Below are positions 8,847-18,310 of a stretch of DNA of 49,891 nt, piece after piece. Source of the stretch: an uncultured Rubritalea sp. GTDB taxonomy: Bacteria; Verrucomicrobiota; Verrucomicrobiia; Verrucomicrobiales; Akkermansiaceae. Position 1 is the first letter of the stretch. Each line of letters starts with the position of its first letter. The notes below the pieces were generated by a model. The model worked only from the letters and a program-made list of their open reading frames with translations. It had not been told where the DNA came from and searched no databases. The position numbers were made by a program, and so were the translations under genes. The DNA lies in NCBI GenBank assembly GCA_937132085.1, contig CAKZNV010000203.1:1-49891 (forward strand), given 5' to 3'.

Positions 8847-10047
8847 ATTTGAGACAGTCTCGCAAGCTTGGCGTTTTACAGATCTGTTTTCGAGATCACA
8901 GAAAGCCAGCGGTGACACTATAAATACATTCCGTAACGGCTTAGCAGAACTTTTAGGTGGTGATTCAAAGCAAGCCATATTTTTTAAAAGCGCCAGATCT
9001 GCTCTATTGTCTATTTTAACCACTCTAGACGACGAAAATAAACGCGTTGTAATGTTGTGTGCATTGAATTGTTCAGTTGTGAGTGATGCCGTATTGGCAT
9101 GCGGATTAGAGCCTTTATATTATGATTTAGCTGACTCTACAGGGAGAATAGATTGTGAAGCTCTAGCTTTTAGTATACCAGATAATTGTTGCGCTGTTGT
9201 CATCCCTCATTTGTATGGTTTACCTGCAGCGAGTGGGCAAGATATTGATTTAATTAGAGCCAAGGGTGTCACTGTGGTTGAAGATTGTGCGCATACTTTA
9301 GGAGCTACAGTAGGTGGAAAAATTGTAGGAACCATGGGGGACTATTCTATTTTTTCCTTTAATCACGATAAACCAATTTCTCTAGGTGGAGGAGGGATGT
9401 TATGGGTTAACTCATCTGTGCCGAAAGGAGTCGTTGACCCCCAAAAAAATCAGATCTTTTTGTTATCTAGTGCTTCTGAGATATTAGAACTATTTTGGTT
9501 TAAAGTATTTTTGTTAGTTCGTAGAGTGGGTGGTGTTATGCCACCTCGAATTGGGAGTAAACTTTTGAGAGTTTTTAATGTGCTGTCTCGGATATTGCGC
9601 ATTAGTGATGGTGGTAGTGGTTTCCCTGTTTCAGGCATAGGTGCCATTCGTGCAAAACTTGGATGCATTCAACTTAAAAAATTGAATCACACGGTAAGTA
9701 AACGTAACGATAAGAGTTCTCATCTGATTAATAAGATTGGACTTCCTGTCTGGTCTGGAGTGAGCTCAAAGCATACAGCAACTTGGTTGAGGTTACGGTT
9801 AAGGCTGCCGAGCCAAGAGAAAGCAGATCGTTGTAGTAAGATATTCCGTAAACATGGTTTGCGAGTTGGTCGATTTAATTGGCCTGATTTACCAACTGAG
9901 TTGAATGAACGTGACTTTCCTCATGCGTTTCTCTGGGCTAAGTGTGGGGTGGATGTTCCTCTCCATGAGGTATTGTCAGCAACGGATTTGGATAGAATGA
10001 TAGTAGAATTTAATGCACTTGGAGAACTTAGTGAGTGTAATGTATAG
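8833..10047 (+). CDS. DegT/DnrJ/EryC1-like aminotransferase, divergent
   Basis: This 404-residue protein is recognisable as a DegT-family PLP enzyme by VVEDCAHTLGA around D151 and SIFSFNHDKPISLGGGGM, where K180 would be the cofactor-binding lysine. The N- and C-terminal parts differ considerably from the WbpE-like gene at 4717, so it is unlikely to be a duplicate. It overlaps the sulfotransferase gene by 14 bases, suggesting coupled translation. Substrate unknown; an amino-sugar biosynthetic role in the same polysaccharide is likely. Confidence 0.75.
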   Translation: MLGSKFETVSQAWRFTDLFSRSQKASGDTINTFRNGLAELLGGDSKQAIFFKSARSALLSILTTLDDENKRVVMLCALNCSVVSDAVLACGLEPLYYDLADSTGRIDCEALAFSIPDNCCAVVIPHLYGLPAASGQDIDLIRAKGVTVVEDCAHTLGATVGGKIVGTMGDYSIFSFNHDKPISLGGGGMLWVNSSVPKGVVDPQKNQIFLLSSASEILELFWFKVFLLVRRVGGVMPPRIGSKLLRVFNVLSRILRISDGGSGFPVSGIGAIRAKLGCIQLKKLNHTVSKRNDKSSHLINKIGLPVWSGVSSKHTATWLRLRLRLPSQEKADRCSKIFRKHGLRVGRFNWPDLPTELNERDFPHAFLWAKCGVDVPLHEVLSATDLDRMIVEFNALGELSECNV

Positions 10048-10058
10048 GCATAACTAGG

Positions 10059-11000
10059 ATGGACAAAATTGACAAAACTGATAATCAGGGAAGCATATTT
10101 TCCCAAGGATGGTGGCTAGACACTGTGGCACCTGGTGCTTGGGATTCGGTCGAGATTGAGCGTGATGGAGTGGTGATCGCTCGACTCCCCTATATCAGCA
10201 AGCAAGGTCGTCTTGGACTTCATATAGGCATGCCTCAGTTAACACAAACATTAGGTCCATGGCTTGCTCCTATGGAGGGGAAACTTTCCAAGAAATTTGG
10301 TAAAGAAAAAGACCTTATGGGCGAGCTAATTAGTAAACTTCCTGATTATGCCTATTTTATACAGAACTTTCATTATTCAATTACCAACTGGTTACCTTGG
10401 CATTGGAATGGCTTTGAGCAGACCACCCGCTATACCTATGTGTTAGAAGACTTAGGAGACACTGACGCTATTTTTAATGGGTTTGATACTAAAATCAGAG
10501 GAGATATACGTAAAGCCAGTAAACAAGTAGAGGTCACTACAGATGTCACATTCGATGATTTTTGGGAACTCAATAAAAAAGTGTTTGAGCGTCAAGGTAT
10601 GGCGATGCCTTATAAGGAAGAACTACTTAGACGAATTGATGATGCCTGTATAAAGAAGGGCTGCCGCAAGGTTTTTCTAGCAAGAGATAGAGAGGGGCGA
10701 GCGCACGCTGCAGCTTATATAATATGGGATGATAGATCTGCATACTATCTGCTTGGTGGTTCTGATCCAGATTTGAGAAACAGTGGTGCCACTAGTTTGG
10801 TTCTATGGGAAGCGATTCAATTTGCTTCAGAGGTGACTGTCAAATTTGATTTTGAAGGCTCTATGTTAGAATCTGTTGAGAGGTATGTTAGGGCATTTGG
10901 AGGAACTCCTAAGCCCTATTTCCAAATTTCACATCAAAAGAGTAAAAAATACCGCATCAAGAATTTGCTCAAACAGCTTTGGACAGCGATAAAATCATAA
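10059..11000 (+). CDS. FemAB-like GNAT acyltransferase
   Basis: This 313-residue protein resembles the FemAB/GNAT-like proteins found in exosortase-linked polysaccharide loci. The C-terminal half contains a GNAT-type core with VFLARDREGRAHAAAYI and the segment YYLLGGSDPDLRNSGATSLVLWEAI, typical of this family. Members transfer an aminoacyl or acyl group, but the substrate here is not predictable. It sits 11 bases after the DegT-like gene and before the deacetylase-like gene, an order often seen in PEP-CTERM/exosortase clusters. Confidence 0.7.
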   Translation: MDKIDKTDNQGSIFSQGWWLDTVAPGAWDSVEIERDGVVIARLPYISKQGRLGLHIGMPQLTQTLGPWLAPMEGKLSKKFGKEKDLMGELISKLPDYAYFIQNFHYSITNWLPWHWNGFEQTTRYTYVLEDLGDTDAIFNGFDTKIRGDIRKASKQVEVTTDVTFDDFWELNKKVFERQGMAMPYKEELLRRIDDACIKKGCRKVFLARDREGRAHAAAYIIWDDRSAYYLLGGSDPDLRNSGATSLVLWEAIQFASEVTVKFDFEGSMLESVERYVRAFGGTPKPYFQISHQKSKKYRIKNLLKQLWTAIKS

Positions 11001-11016
11001 TTAATGAAACCTAATT

Positions 11017-12438
11017 GTGAGAGTGAAAACGATAGAAAATAGCGAAGTGAAAGTAAGGGTATCTTCAGCTTGCTTAGCCGAGAAAAAATATGTTGTTCGT
11101 GTTTTGCTAGAAGAATTTTTAGGATTATGCGTCAGCTTTGAACATAAGCCAGATATAAAGGGGATAGAAATAACTTGTCCTAGTAAATTAGGAACTCTCA
11201 GAATAAAAGATGATTTTTTTGAGCTTGCATCAGATTACTGGTTGGAAGAAAAAAGTTTACCTAATGATGAGGTCTGGTGTCGAAATGATCGTTTTAGTAA
11301 ATTACTTGGTGAGGAGAACATCCCAGTAATCTATGGGGAAAAGAATGAAGATGGCACTTGGTGGCATGTGGAAAACGGGGTTGGAGAATTAGGTATTGAT
11401 ATATTTGGCTCTAGTTTTTTCTATCTATCACGCTATGAAGAAGCTGTAGCAAGCGAACGTGATGGCCATGACCGATTCCCTTCAGATGCTAGCGTCTCTA
11501 GTAAGTGGGGTATTTTACATCGTCCTGTGGTTAACGAGTATTTGGAGATACTGTGGGACTGCGCTAAAGAAATCTGGCCTCATTTGGAAAGAACGCCGAG
11601 AGATTTTAGGATCTTGCCGAGTCACGATATAGACTGGCCATACCTATTCATGGACGTTTCGATGCTGTCTGCCTTTAAGAACTTCTTGAGAGGAGTCAAA
11701 AGGACTAAGCTGAGTGATATGGTTACTTGGAGTTGGCGTTATGTCCTTTATAGATTGGGTAATTATGCCGCGGACCCTTATAATACGATCCAATGGATCA
11801 TCGATCAGTCTGACAAACGTGGGCTGAAAAGCGCATTCTACTACATACCACAGCAAACACACTCTGAACTCGATCCTCAAGACTATCTAGACAGGAAGGA
11901 TGTGATGAATCAATGGCAGAAAATTATTACACAAGGTCACGAAATAGGTGTGCATCCCGGATACGAGACATATCTATCTGAAAAGAAAATCAAAGTTGCT
12001 TCAGACCGGATTAGGCTCTCCCTAGAAAAGCTTGGGCACACAGAGCAGAAGCAGCTTGGCGGTAGACAGCATTTTCTCCGCTGGAAGACTCCAGACACAT
12101 CATTGCATTGGGAAAACGCAGGATTGAACTATGATTCAACTCTAGGCTATGCAGATAAGCCAGGCTTCCGTTGCGGAGTGTGTTATGAGTATCCTCTTTA
12201 CGATTTTGTTAATAGAAGGACTCTAAAATTACGTGAACGTCCGCTAATTGTAATGGACTGCTCTGTGATTGATCAGCAATATATGGGCTTAGGAACTGGT
12301 GAATCAGCGTTGGCTGTGATGTCTGACTTAAAGCAAACGTGTCGTAGTTATGATGGTGATTTTACCATTCTCTGGCACAATCAACGTTTTGAGGTTAAGG
12401 CTGAACGTGATCTTTACATAGAGCTTTTGGATAGCTGA
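11017..12438 (+). CDS. Polysaccharide deacetylase-like protein
   Basis: This 473-residue protein has a long N-terminal domain (about 1-190) followed by a carbohydrate-esterase-4-like domain. The metal-binding aspartate region appears as LPSHDIDWPY around residue 204 and the histidine motif as GHEIGVHPGYET near 308-319. The C-terminal segment ends with FTILWHNQRFE. Proteins with this architecture are common in exopolysaccharide loci and probably remove N- or O-acetyl groups. The start is GTG, since no ATG lies in frame before the conserved region. Exact chemistry is not shown by the sequence. Confidence 0.78.
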   Translation: MRVKTIENSEVKVRVSSACLAEKKYVVRVLLEEFLGLCVSFEHKPDIKGIEITCPSKLGTLRIKDDFFELASDYWLEEKSLPNDEVWCRNDRFSKLLGEENIPVIYGEKNEDGTWWHVENGVGELGIDIFGSSFFYLSRYEEAVASERDGHDRFPSDASVSSKWGILHRPVVNEYLEILWDCAKEIWPHLERTPRDFRILPSHDIDWPYLFMDVSMLSAFKNFLRGVKRTKLSDMVTWSWRYVLYRLGNYAADPYNTIQWIIDQSDKRGLKSAFYYIPQQTHSELDPQDYLDRKDVMNQWQKIITQGHEIGVHPGYETYLSEKKIKVASDRIRLSLEKLGHTEQKQLGGRQHFLRWKTPDTSLHWENAGLNYDSTLGYADKPGFRCGVCYEYPLYDFVNRRTLKLRERPLIVMDCSVIDQQYMGLGTGESALAVMSDLKQTCRSYDGDFTILWHNQRFEVKAERDLYIELLDS

Positions 12439-12513
12439 GTTTCAAAGCACTTGACGTGTTAGAACATTCTTGAGAAGAACACAGATGTGCTCGGAACAGT
12501 AAATTAATACAAC

Positions 12514-13638
12514 GTGAAACAAAAAAAAATTAAAGTTCTCTATGTTATGCGCATGCCCCTAGATCGTATGGATGGCATAGGACGTAAGGTAAGCGATCAA
12601 ATCCGTATGTGGGCGGCCTCAGGAGTCGATGCTCGAATACTGGTGTTTGTAGACGTTCCGGGGCAAGAAATGGATGCTATCAGGGGATGGAAACTTAATC
12701 TTGCATCAAATAGTTCACCTTTCTTAGTTCGTAAAGCTCAACGCGTGTTTCAGTTTCTTAAGGGTGCATTGATCACAGTTCTATGGCGTCCTGATGTAAT
12801 ATACACACGTGCAGGAGTTAGTTTTTGGGGTAGCTCTATGTGGAAGTGGTCAGGAGCAAAGAGAGTGATTGAGTTGAATACAACACTGGAGGGAGAACTC
12901 GTAAGTCTTCAGAAAACTGGTCATATTAACGAGCGCGAGCAAGATCTAAGACGTGAAGACTGGAATCAAACGATGCAAAAGGCGGATGCTTATGTTTCAG
13001 TAAGCGACGAGATTGATAGGCAGAATAAGCAATGGATGGCAGATAAGCCAGCCACGGTTGTTTGTAATAGTATAGATTTTTCAAAGCATTCTAAAGTAAT
13101 ACGCAAAAATCAGCAAAACAAATTACCCAAGTTGGTCTTTGTAGGAGCTGCGGAATATGATTGGAATGGGGTTGATAAATTGATGTATTTGGCAAGCAAG
13201 ACTGTGGGTATTTTGGAGTTTGTTTTGATCGGAGTAAAACCTGATAAGACTCACTCTGAAAATGTAACCATCTACCCTTTTCTTGAAAAAGAAAAGTTAC
13301 CAGAAATATTAGCGTCCTGTGACGTGGGAGTTGCTACATTAGCTCTACATCGAAAAGAACTGGAGGAGGCGTCTCCTCTTAAAGTAAGGGAATACGCAGC
13401 ATTGGGTTTACCAATGATAATTGCATATAACGAAACGGCCTTTAAAGGTGTGGACACACCTGAATGGGTTTTAAGAATCCCGAATAAGGAAAAATCTGTA
13501 GAGATTTTTCACAGCGATATTATAGCGTTTTCCAAAAAATGGAAGGGTCGCTGTATTGCACCTGTAGAGACTTCTCCCTTCTTTCATGCTGGCATCGTTG
13601 AACAAAAGAGAGTGCAGTTCTTTGATGAAATCTGCTAA
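12514..13638 (+). CDS. Glycosyltransferase, GT4-like
   Basis: This is a 374-residue GT-B-fold glycosyltransferase. The C-terminal half has LVFVGAAEYDWNGVDKL followed by the nucleotide-sugar-binding segment with ASPLKVREYAALGLPMIIAYN, where a lysine and glutamate follow the usual GT4 E-x7-E layout. The N-terminal acceptor domain begins with KVLYVMRMPLDRMDGIGRK. The start is GTG. It comes 75 bases after the deacetylase-like gene. Donor and acceptor are unknown. Confidence 0.8.
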   Translation: MKQKKIKVLYVMRMPLDRMDGIGRKVSDQIRMWAASGVDARILVFVDVPGQEMDAIRGWKLNLASNSSPFLVRKAQRVFQFLKGALITVLWRPDVIYTRAGVSFWGSSMWKWSGAKRVIELNTTLEGELVSLQKTGHINEREQDLRREDWNQTMQKADAYVSVSDEIDRQNKQWMADKPATVVCNSIDFSKHSKVIRKNQQNKLPKLVFVGAAEYDWNGVDKLMYLASKTVGILEFVLIGVKPDKTHSENVTIYPFLEKEKLPEILASCDVGVATLALHRKELEEASPLKVREYAALGLPMIIAYNETAFKGVDTPEWVLRIPNKEKSVEIFHSDIIAFSKKWKGRCIAPVETSPFFHAGIVEQKRVQFFDEIC

Positions 13639-13686
13639 TAAGACATTTTGATAAGATTAATAGACTGATTGTCAAAAACTAAATTT

Positions 13687-15216
13687 ATGAATAAGAATAT
13701 CTTAATATTAATTGGCACTATTATGGTGGTAATGTTTGGTTCACTTGTCTTAGGTCAATCTGTAGCGACCGAGGACTACGGTGTAGTAAGTGTGATAGTT
13801 GGAGGTGTGATACTTGTGGGGGTCATTATCACTCTAAAATATAATATTTGGATACTTCTCCCAATGTTATTTGCCTTCAATGGCCGAATCCTGCTTTTAC
13901 CCTTACCCTTTAGTGTGTCTAACCTTACGGTGATGTTTGTTTTCACAGTTGTGGTGAGCCAAGTAGCCCTAGGTTTTATTGATGCTCGGTTACGTGTTAC
14001 CAAAACAGACTTTCTAGGCTTTCTATGTCTGGGAGGGATTGGGTTAACATTTCTCTTAAATCCAGTAGGTATTGCTGCGATGGGATCTGATACAGTAGGA
14101 TCTCGGCCGTATTTTGAGATATTACTGAGTGTTCTAGCTTATCTTGTTTTAGCCGTGGTTACTCCAGATTTGGCAACATTAAGAAAACTACCGATTTACG
14201 TGATATCGCTTTCTTTTATAATGGCAATGGGGCAGGCTGTGGCTTACTTTTTTATTAGTGTTGGGATGAAGCTACAAATGGTCTATAGCGGGTTTGCTCC
14301 CCAGCTGGAGTATAGCGCCGACCCAAATGCGGTTCATGTATCGAGACTCAGATTTGTAGTAGGGCCCTTTAAACGCTGGATGCTATACGCAATGGCAAGA
14401 CCTAATGCTTGGCGAAACATGGGACTGGTGATCACGATCCTGATCATCATCGCCCACCTTGTAGGAGCCTTGATGACTGGACATCGGTTGGCGCTGATTA
14501 ACTGGGCAGCGCATATTGGACTATTTATCTTCATTACCCGCAAGTTCCAGATAGGTTTGATTTTAGGTGCTGCAGGATTATGCATGGTAGGGGGACTTTA
14601 TACCTATCACCATACTATCGGGCCCATTCCACTCTCTGCTCAACGGGTGTTGACTACGCTCCCTGGAGACTGGGATCATAATGTAGTTAAGGATACGAAT
14701 GATAGCACTGAATGGCGTATAGAAATGTGGGAGCAGGCTATATTTGACGAAGAGATGATCAGGAATAAGTTTCTTGGGGATGGTTTTGGCTATTCATCAC
14801 GCGAGCTTCTTCTCATTGGAGAGATGGCTACTGGTGAGGGAATGATGGGTGGCGTAAGACCTGAAGATCTAGCCCAGTATTACCTGTTAACAGGGGATTT
14901 GCATAGTGGGCCAGTCTCCACGATTAAACACGTAGGTTATCTGGGACTGTGCTGTGTGGTCCTATTCATCATTTCGATAGCAGTCGGCTATTATAAGCTG
15001 TGTCGTAGGAATCAGGGGAAACCTCTATGGATTGTGTTTATGTTCTTTGGTATCCCCGCGGTATGGAAGCCGATTAGCTTCGTTTTTCTCTATGGCGATT
15101 TTAAAACAGATTTCGGAGCGATACTTGTAACGGCTGGCTTGCTTAAGATTCTCCAGAAAGCGGAGATTCTCCAGAATAGGCAACTGTTAGAACAGCAAAA
15201 GGCTAGTTCAGCTTAA
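13687..15216 (+). CDS. O-antigen polymerase/ligase-like membrane protein
   Basis: This polytopic membrane protein of about 509 residues has roughly ten or more hydrophobic helices and a large extracytoplasmic loop around residues 320-420 with WRIEMWEQAIFDE and the following NKFLGDGFGYSSRELL, a pattern typical of Wzy/WaaL-like O-antigen ligase-domain proteins. It may polymerise repeat units or attach the polymer. I chose ATG 13687; an upstream in-frame TTG at 13669 would add six residues. A second, larger protein of this class lies at 30569, so the division of labour between them is unclear. Confidence 0.75.
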   Translation: MNKNILILIGTIMVVMFGSLVLGQSVATEDYGVVSVIVGGVILVGVIITLKYNIWILLPMLFAFNGRILLLPLPFSVSNLTVMFVFTVVVSQVALGFIDARLRVTKTDFLGFLCLGGIGLTFLLNPVGIAAMGSDTVGSRPYFEILLSVLAYLVLAVVTPDLATLRKLPIYVISLSFIMAMGQAVAYFFISVGMKLQMVYSGFAPQLEYSADPNAVHVSRLRFVVGPFKRWMLYAMARPNAWRNMGLVITILIIIAHLVGALMTGHRLALINWAAHIGLFIFITRKFQIGLILGAAGLCMVGGLYTYHHTIGPIPLSAQRVLTTLPGDWDHNVVKDTNDSTEWRIEMWEQAIFDEEMIRNKFLGDGFGYSSRELLLIGEMATGEGMMGGVRPEDLAQYYLLTGDLHSGPVSTIKHVGYLGLCCVVLFIISIAVGYYKLCRRNQGKPLWIVFMFFGIPAVWKPISFVFLYGDFKTDFGAILVTAGLLKILQKAEILQNRQLLEQQKASSA

Positions 15217-15250
15217 TGAGTTGCAAATAGTTATAGGAGTGATTTTTAAA

Positions 15251-16483
15251 ATGAAAGTTTTACATCTTAATTTTAGTGATAATGGAGGCGCAGCAATTGC
15301 TTGTAGGCGCACACATTTAGCTCTACTTGCGAGTGGAATGGAATCTAAAATGTTGGTCGCAAAGAAGTCACTTGATATTCCTGAAGTCTATGAGCTAAGT
15401 TTTCCTAGATTACGCAAGATCTGGCGAGTTTTGCAGCTTAAGTATGAATCATGGCAGAAGCGGTTGATTCCACAATCTGATAAATCACTTAGACATGGGA
15501 ATAGTTTGTCTGGATTTATTCTAAAAGAAATAAAGCGTTTTAATCCTGATATTGTTCATTTGCATTGGATTAACGCAGGAATGATGAGCTTAAAAGACAT
15601 ACAGAAGCTAGATGTGCCAACTGTGTGGACTGCTCATGATCTATGGCCCATTACGGGAAGCTGTCACTGTGCTGGCAGTCTGATGACAGAAAGTATGGCA
15701 GAGCAGTATCCTCAGACTTTTGAAAATGTAGATACATCTGGCTACAGTGCCCGATATGGGAAAGAATTTCGAAAACTCATGCTTAGACAACCTGAAGGAC
15801 TGATCACTTTATGTCGTCCTTTTGAGGCCCTAGCACGTAAAGCACAGTGGTGCTCAAATCGGATCATTACTCGTATTCCGAATTGTTTAGATTTATCACT
15901 ATTTTCTCCCGTAAATGATAAGGAAAGATTACGATCTAAGCTGGGTTTACCTGAAGATAAGATACTGTTGCTTTTTGTGGCAGCAAGTCTGAATGCCTAT
16001 CATAAAGGAATAGATTTATTGTTAGAGAGCTTGCAGCAAATGGACAAAGATATGAGAGACCGTTGTGAGCTAGTGATTGTAGGCGGGGCGGTCAACTTAG
16101 ACTCAACATTAGAGATGAATTGTCATGTAATGGGCTCTATTTCAAGTGAAGAGAAAATAGCGCGAATTTACCAGGCCTGTGATGTTTTTCTGTGCCCTTC
16201 TAGAGAAGACAATTTCCCCAATACTGTTGCTGAGTCATCTTCTTGTGGACTACCTGCTGTTGCTTATAGAACGGGAGGTCTGCCGGATATGATTGACCAC
16301 CTGGAAAACGGTTACCTAGCAATAGCATTTGATAGTGCAGATTTTGCGAATGGAATAAACTTGGCAGTTAATAGGCGTGTTCACTGGTCTCAAAATTCTA
16401 GAATTAAAGCGGAGAGTCTTTATTCATCGCAAGAGCATGTTAGTAAGATTATAGCATTTTATGCTAGCTTCTTGAGTCATTAA
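15251..16483 (+). CDS. Glycosyltransferase, GT4 family
   Basis: This 410-residue GT-B glycosyltransferase begins MKVLHLNFSDNGGAAIACRR, the usual acceptor-domain start with a glycine-rich loop. It includes VWTAHDLWPITGSCHC near residue 127, and the C-terminal donor domain has LLFVAASLNAYHKGIDLLLE and EDNFPNTVAESSSCGLPAVA, the E-x7-E motif of retaining family 4 enzymes. I start it at ATG 15251 rather than at upstream alternative codons because the conserved beta strand begins there. It is the last gene before a 200-base gap. Confidence 0.9.
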   Translation: MKVLHLNFSDNGGAAIACRRTHLALLASGMESKMLVAKKSLDIPEVYELSFPRLRKIWRVLQLKYESWQKRLIPQSDKSLRHGNSLSGFILKEIKRFNPDIVHLHWINAGMMSLKDIQKLDVPTVWTAHDLWPITGSCHCAGSLMTESMAEQYPQTFENVDTSGYSARYGKEFRKLMLRQPEGLITLCRPFEALARKAQWCSNRIITRIPNCLDLSLFSPVNDKERLRSKLGLPEDKILLLFVAASLNAYHKGIDLLLESLQQMDKDMRDRCELVIVGGAVNLDSTLEMNCHVMGSISSEEKIARIYQACDVFLCPSREDNFPNTVAESSSCGLPAVAYRTGGLPDMIDHLENGYLAIAFDSADFANGINLAVNRRVHWSQNSRIKAESLYSSQEHVSKIIAFYASFLSH

Positions 16484-16686
16484 CTGTTCAGTATGAGCAG
16501 TTCTTTTACGTTCTAATTAAAAGCGTAAAACAATTAAAATCCTCAATTGTGATTTGCCGCTGATTTGTATAATATGCTTATATTGATTAGAGAAAATACC
16601 TAACACAAACAGAAGCGCAGACACATGACCTGTGCGGCTCTTGCTGTTATTCTGGAATAGAGAGCTAAATACTTAAATACAAAAAT
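16484..16686. other. Intergenic gap with a possible promoter
   Basis: No gene is visible here. A TATAAT hexamer lies at 16568-16573 with TTGTGA 15 bases upstream (16547-16552), which is a short spacer. An inverted pair TTTTACG / CGTAAAA (about 16505-16530) lies just after the preceding stop and may be a weak hairpin. A promoter for the next gene is plausible but unproven. Confidence 0.35.
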
Positions 16687-18000
16687 ATGAAACAACATGC
16701 TCAATCATTTTTTTTGAAACGTTTCTTTAAACTCTTAGTTGAAAATAATGAAAAATATTGCGTTTTAAGAAATCATGAAGACTTACCCAATAGCCTCAGT
16801 GGCAGTGATTTAGATATTGCAGTCTTGCCTGGTAGAGGTGAAACAGTGATAAATTTAGCGACAAAAGCAGCTAAAGACTGTGGAGGATTTCCAATAATAA
16901 GTTATGTGGGTTCACTGCATATCGTGAGGTTTCTAGGTAAAAATACTGATTCTATCTGGGGCGTAGCTCTCGACGTCTTTGAAGATATCAGCTACAAGGG
17001 TATTAGTTATCTGAATGCTCAAAAACTGATTGAAAATCGTTTTGACTACAATGGAATTTGTGTTGCGAACTCTAACGATTCTTTGAGTCTAGCCCTTTTA
17101 AAAGAATTATTGTCTAATGGCAAAGATAGAAAAGGATATTTAGCGTCTGTAATCGAAAGAAAGAAAGAGGATGAGAAAATATTTGGGTTCTTAGATGAAC
17201 CAATTGCTGTGCTATTAAATGAACTTTGTTCTGAAGATAGAGCAACAAGTGAGATCCATGCCTGCTCGGTAAGCCTTAGGAAGGCTGTTTTACGCGGTAA
17301 TGGATTGAAAGGGATATCGAAAAGAGGGAAAAATTTATACTACCGACTTAAACGTGTTTTCAGACCAGCTGGTTTTAGTATAGGCTTTCTAGGAACTGAT
17401 GGATCTGGTAAAACGACCCTAATAAATGAATTGACTCCATTAATTGAAGAGGCTATTCATGGATCTGTGCACTATGAACATATGAGACCTAATTGGTTAT
17501 CCTCACTAGGTGCAACTGTTGCTAACAAAAAAGTTATTGAAAATAAAGTTAACGCTGATCCGCATGGAGCAAAAGAAAGTAACTTTGTTAGTTCAATCAT
17601 TAGATTGGCTTATTACAGCATAGATTACACCATTGGTTATTGGGTTAAAATATACCCTAAATTAGTAACCAAACCAGTAGTATTCATTTTCGACAGATAC
17701 TATTACGATTTTATATATGACCCCAAAAGAATGAAAATTTCATTACCAAAATGGATTTTGAAAGGTGCGTTTATAATGGCTCCTAAGCCAAATATAATTT
17801 TCTGCTTAACAGGTGACCCTCAGGTGATCTTTAATAGAAAGCCTGAAACGAATTTAGCAGTTGTTACTGCTCATGTTTCGTATCTGGATGAGCTTTCCAA
17901 AAAATCGAGTTTTAGTCGAATTGACACTTCGAAGTCGCTAGAAGATTCTATTGATTCAAGCTTGAAAGCCTTCGAGCAAATAATTTCTAATCGTAAATAA
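16687..18000 (+). CDS. Thymidylate-kinase-like P-loop protein with N-terminal nucleotidyltransferase-like domain
   Basis: This 437-residue two-domain protein carries YCVLRNHEDLPNSLSGSDLDI at its start, resembling a nucleotidyltransferase-like fold with the SDLD acidic pair at 40-43. The C-terminal half has a Walker A motif GTDGSGKTT at 236-244 and a DRYYYD segment near residue 337, as in thymidylate-kinase-like proteins. Such proteins are common in polysaccharide loci, where they may phosphorylate a sugar or lipid intermediate rather than dTMP. Its role here is not known. It precedes the genes broken by the IS element. Confidence 0.7.
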   Translation: MKQHAQSFFLKRFFKLLVENNEKYCVLRNHEDLPNSLSGSDLDIAVLPGRGETVINLATKAAKDCGGFPIISYVGSLHIVRFLGKNTDSIWGVALDVFEDISYKGISYLNAQKLIENRFDYNGICVANSNDSLSLALLKELLSNGKDRKGYLASVIERKKEDEKIFGFLDEPIAVLLNELCSEDRATSEIHACSVSLRKAVLRGNGLKGISKRGKNLYYRLKRVFRPAGFSIGFLGTDGSGKTTLINELTPLIEEAIHGSVHYEHMRPNWLSSLGATVANKKVIENKVNADPHGAKESNFVSSIIRLAYYSIDYTIGYWVKIYPKLVTKPVVFIFDRYYYDFIYDPKRMKISLPKWILKGAFIMAPKPNIIFCLTGDPQVIFNRKPETNLAVVTAHVSYLDELSKKSSFSRIDTSKSLEDSIDSSLKAFEQIISNRK

Positions 18001-18071
18001 TAATTAACTGGTTCAATAAGCGAGATGACTCAAACTAAGTGTTATTGTTAAAAAAAAAATTATATCTACGA

Positions 18072-18310
18072 TTGATAAAAATTTTAATATCAGCATATGC
18101 TTGTGAGCCTGATAAAGGTTCGGAACCCGAAATCGGCTGGCAATGGGTGAAGCATCTTTCTCAACTATGTGAGTTGACAGTTATCACCCGCGCCAACAAC
18201 CGTGATGCAATTGAAACAGATCTGGATGGAATATGCTGCCCAAATTTGAAGTTTGAATACATTGATCTTTCCTCCGCGTGTCGTAGCTTTAAAAAGCTAA
18301 TTAGGCTCTT
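18072..18310 (+). pseudogene. 5' fragment of a GT4-like glycosyltransferase, cut by the IS element
   Basis: The translation ILISAYACEPDKGSEPEIGW and onward is the N-terminal start of a glycosyltransferase closely related in pattern to the intact gene at 20787 (VCYACEPGGATEHGLGWQW). The similarity ends at about residue 80, where the left terminal inverted repeat of the IS30-family element begins; the remaining codons to 18362 come from the IS. The likely start is TTG 18072, since upstream codons are a poly-A stretch. The rest of this gene is absent from the other side of the IS, so it was lost in a deletion. Confidence 0.8.
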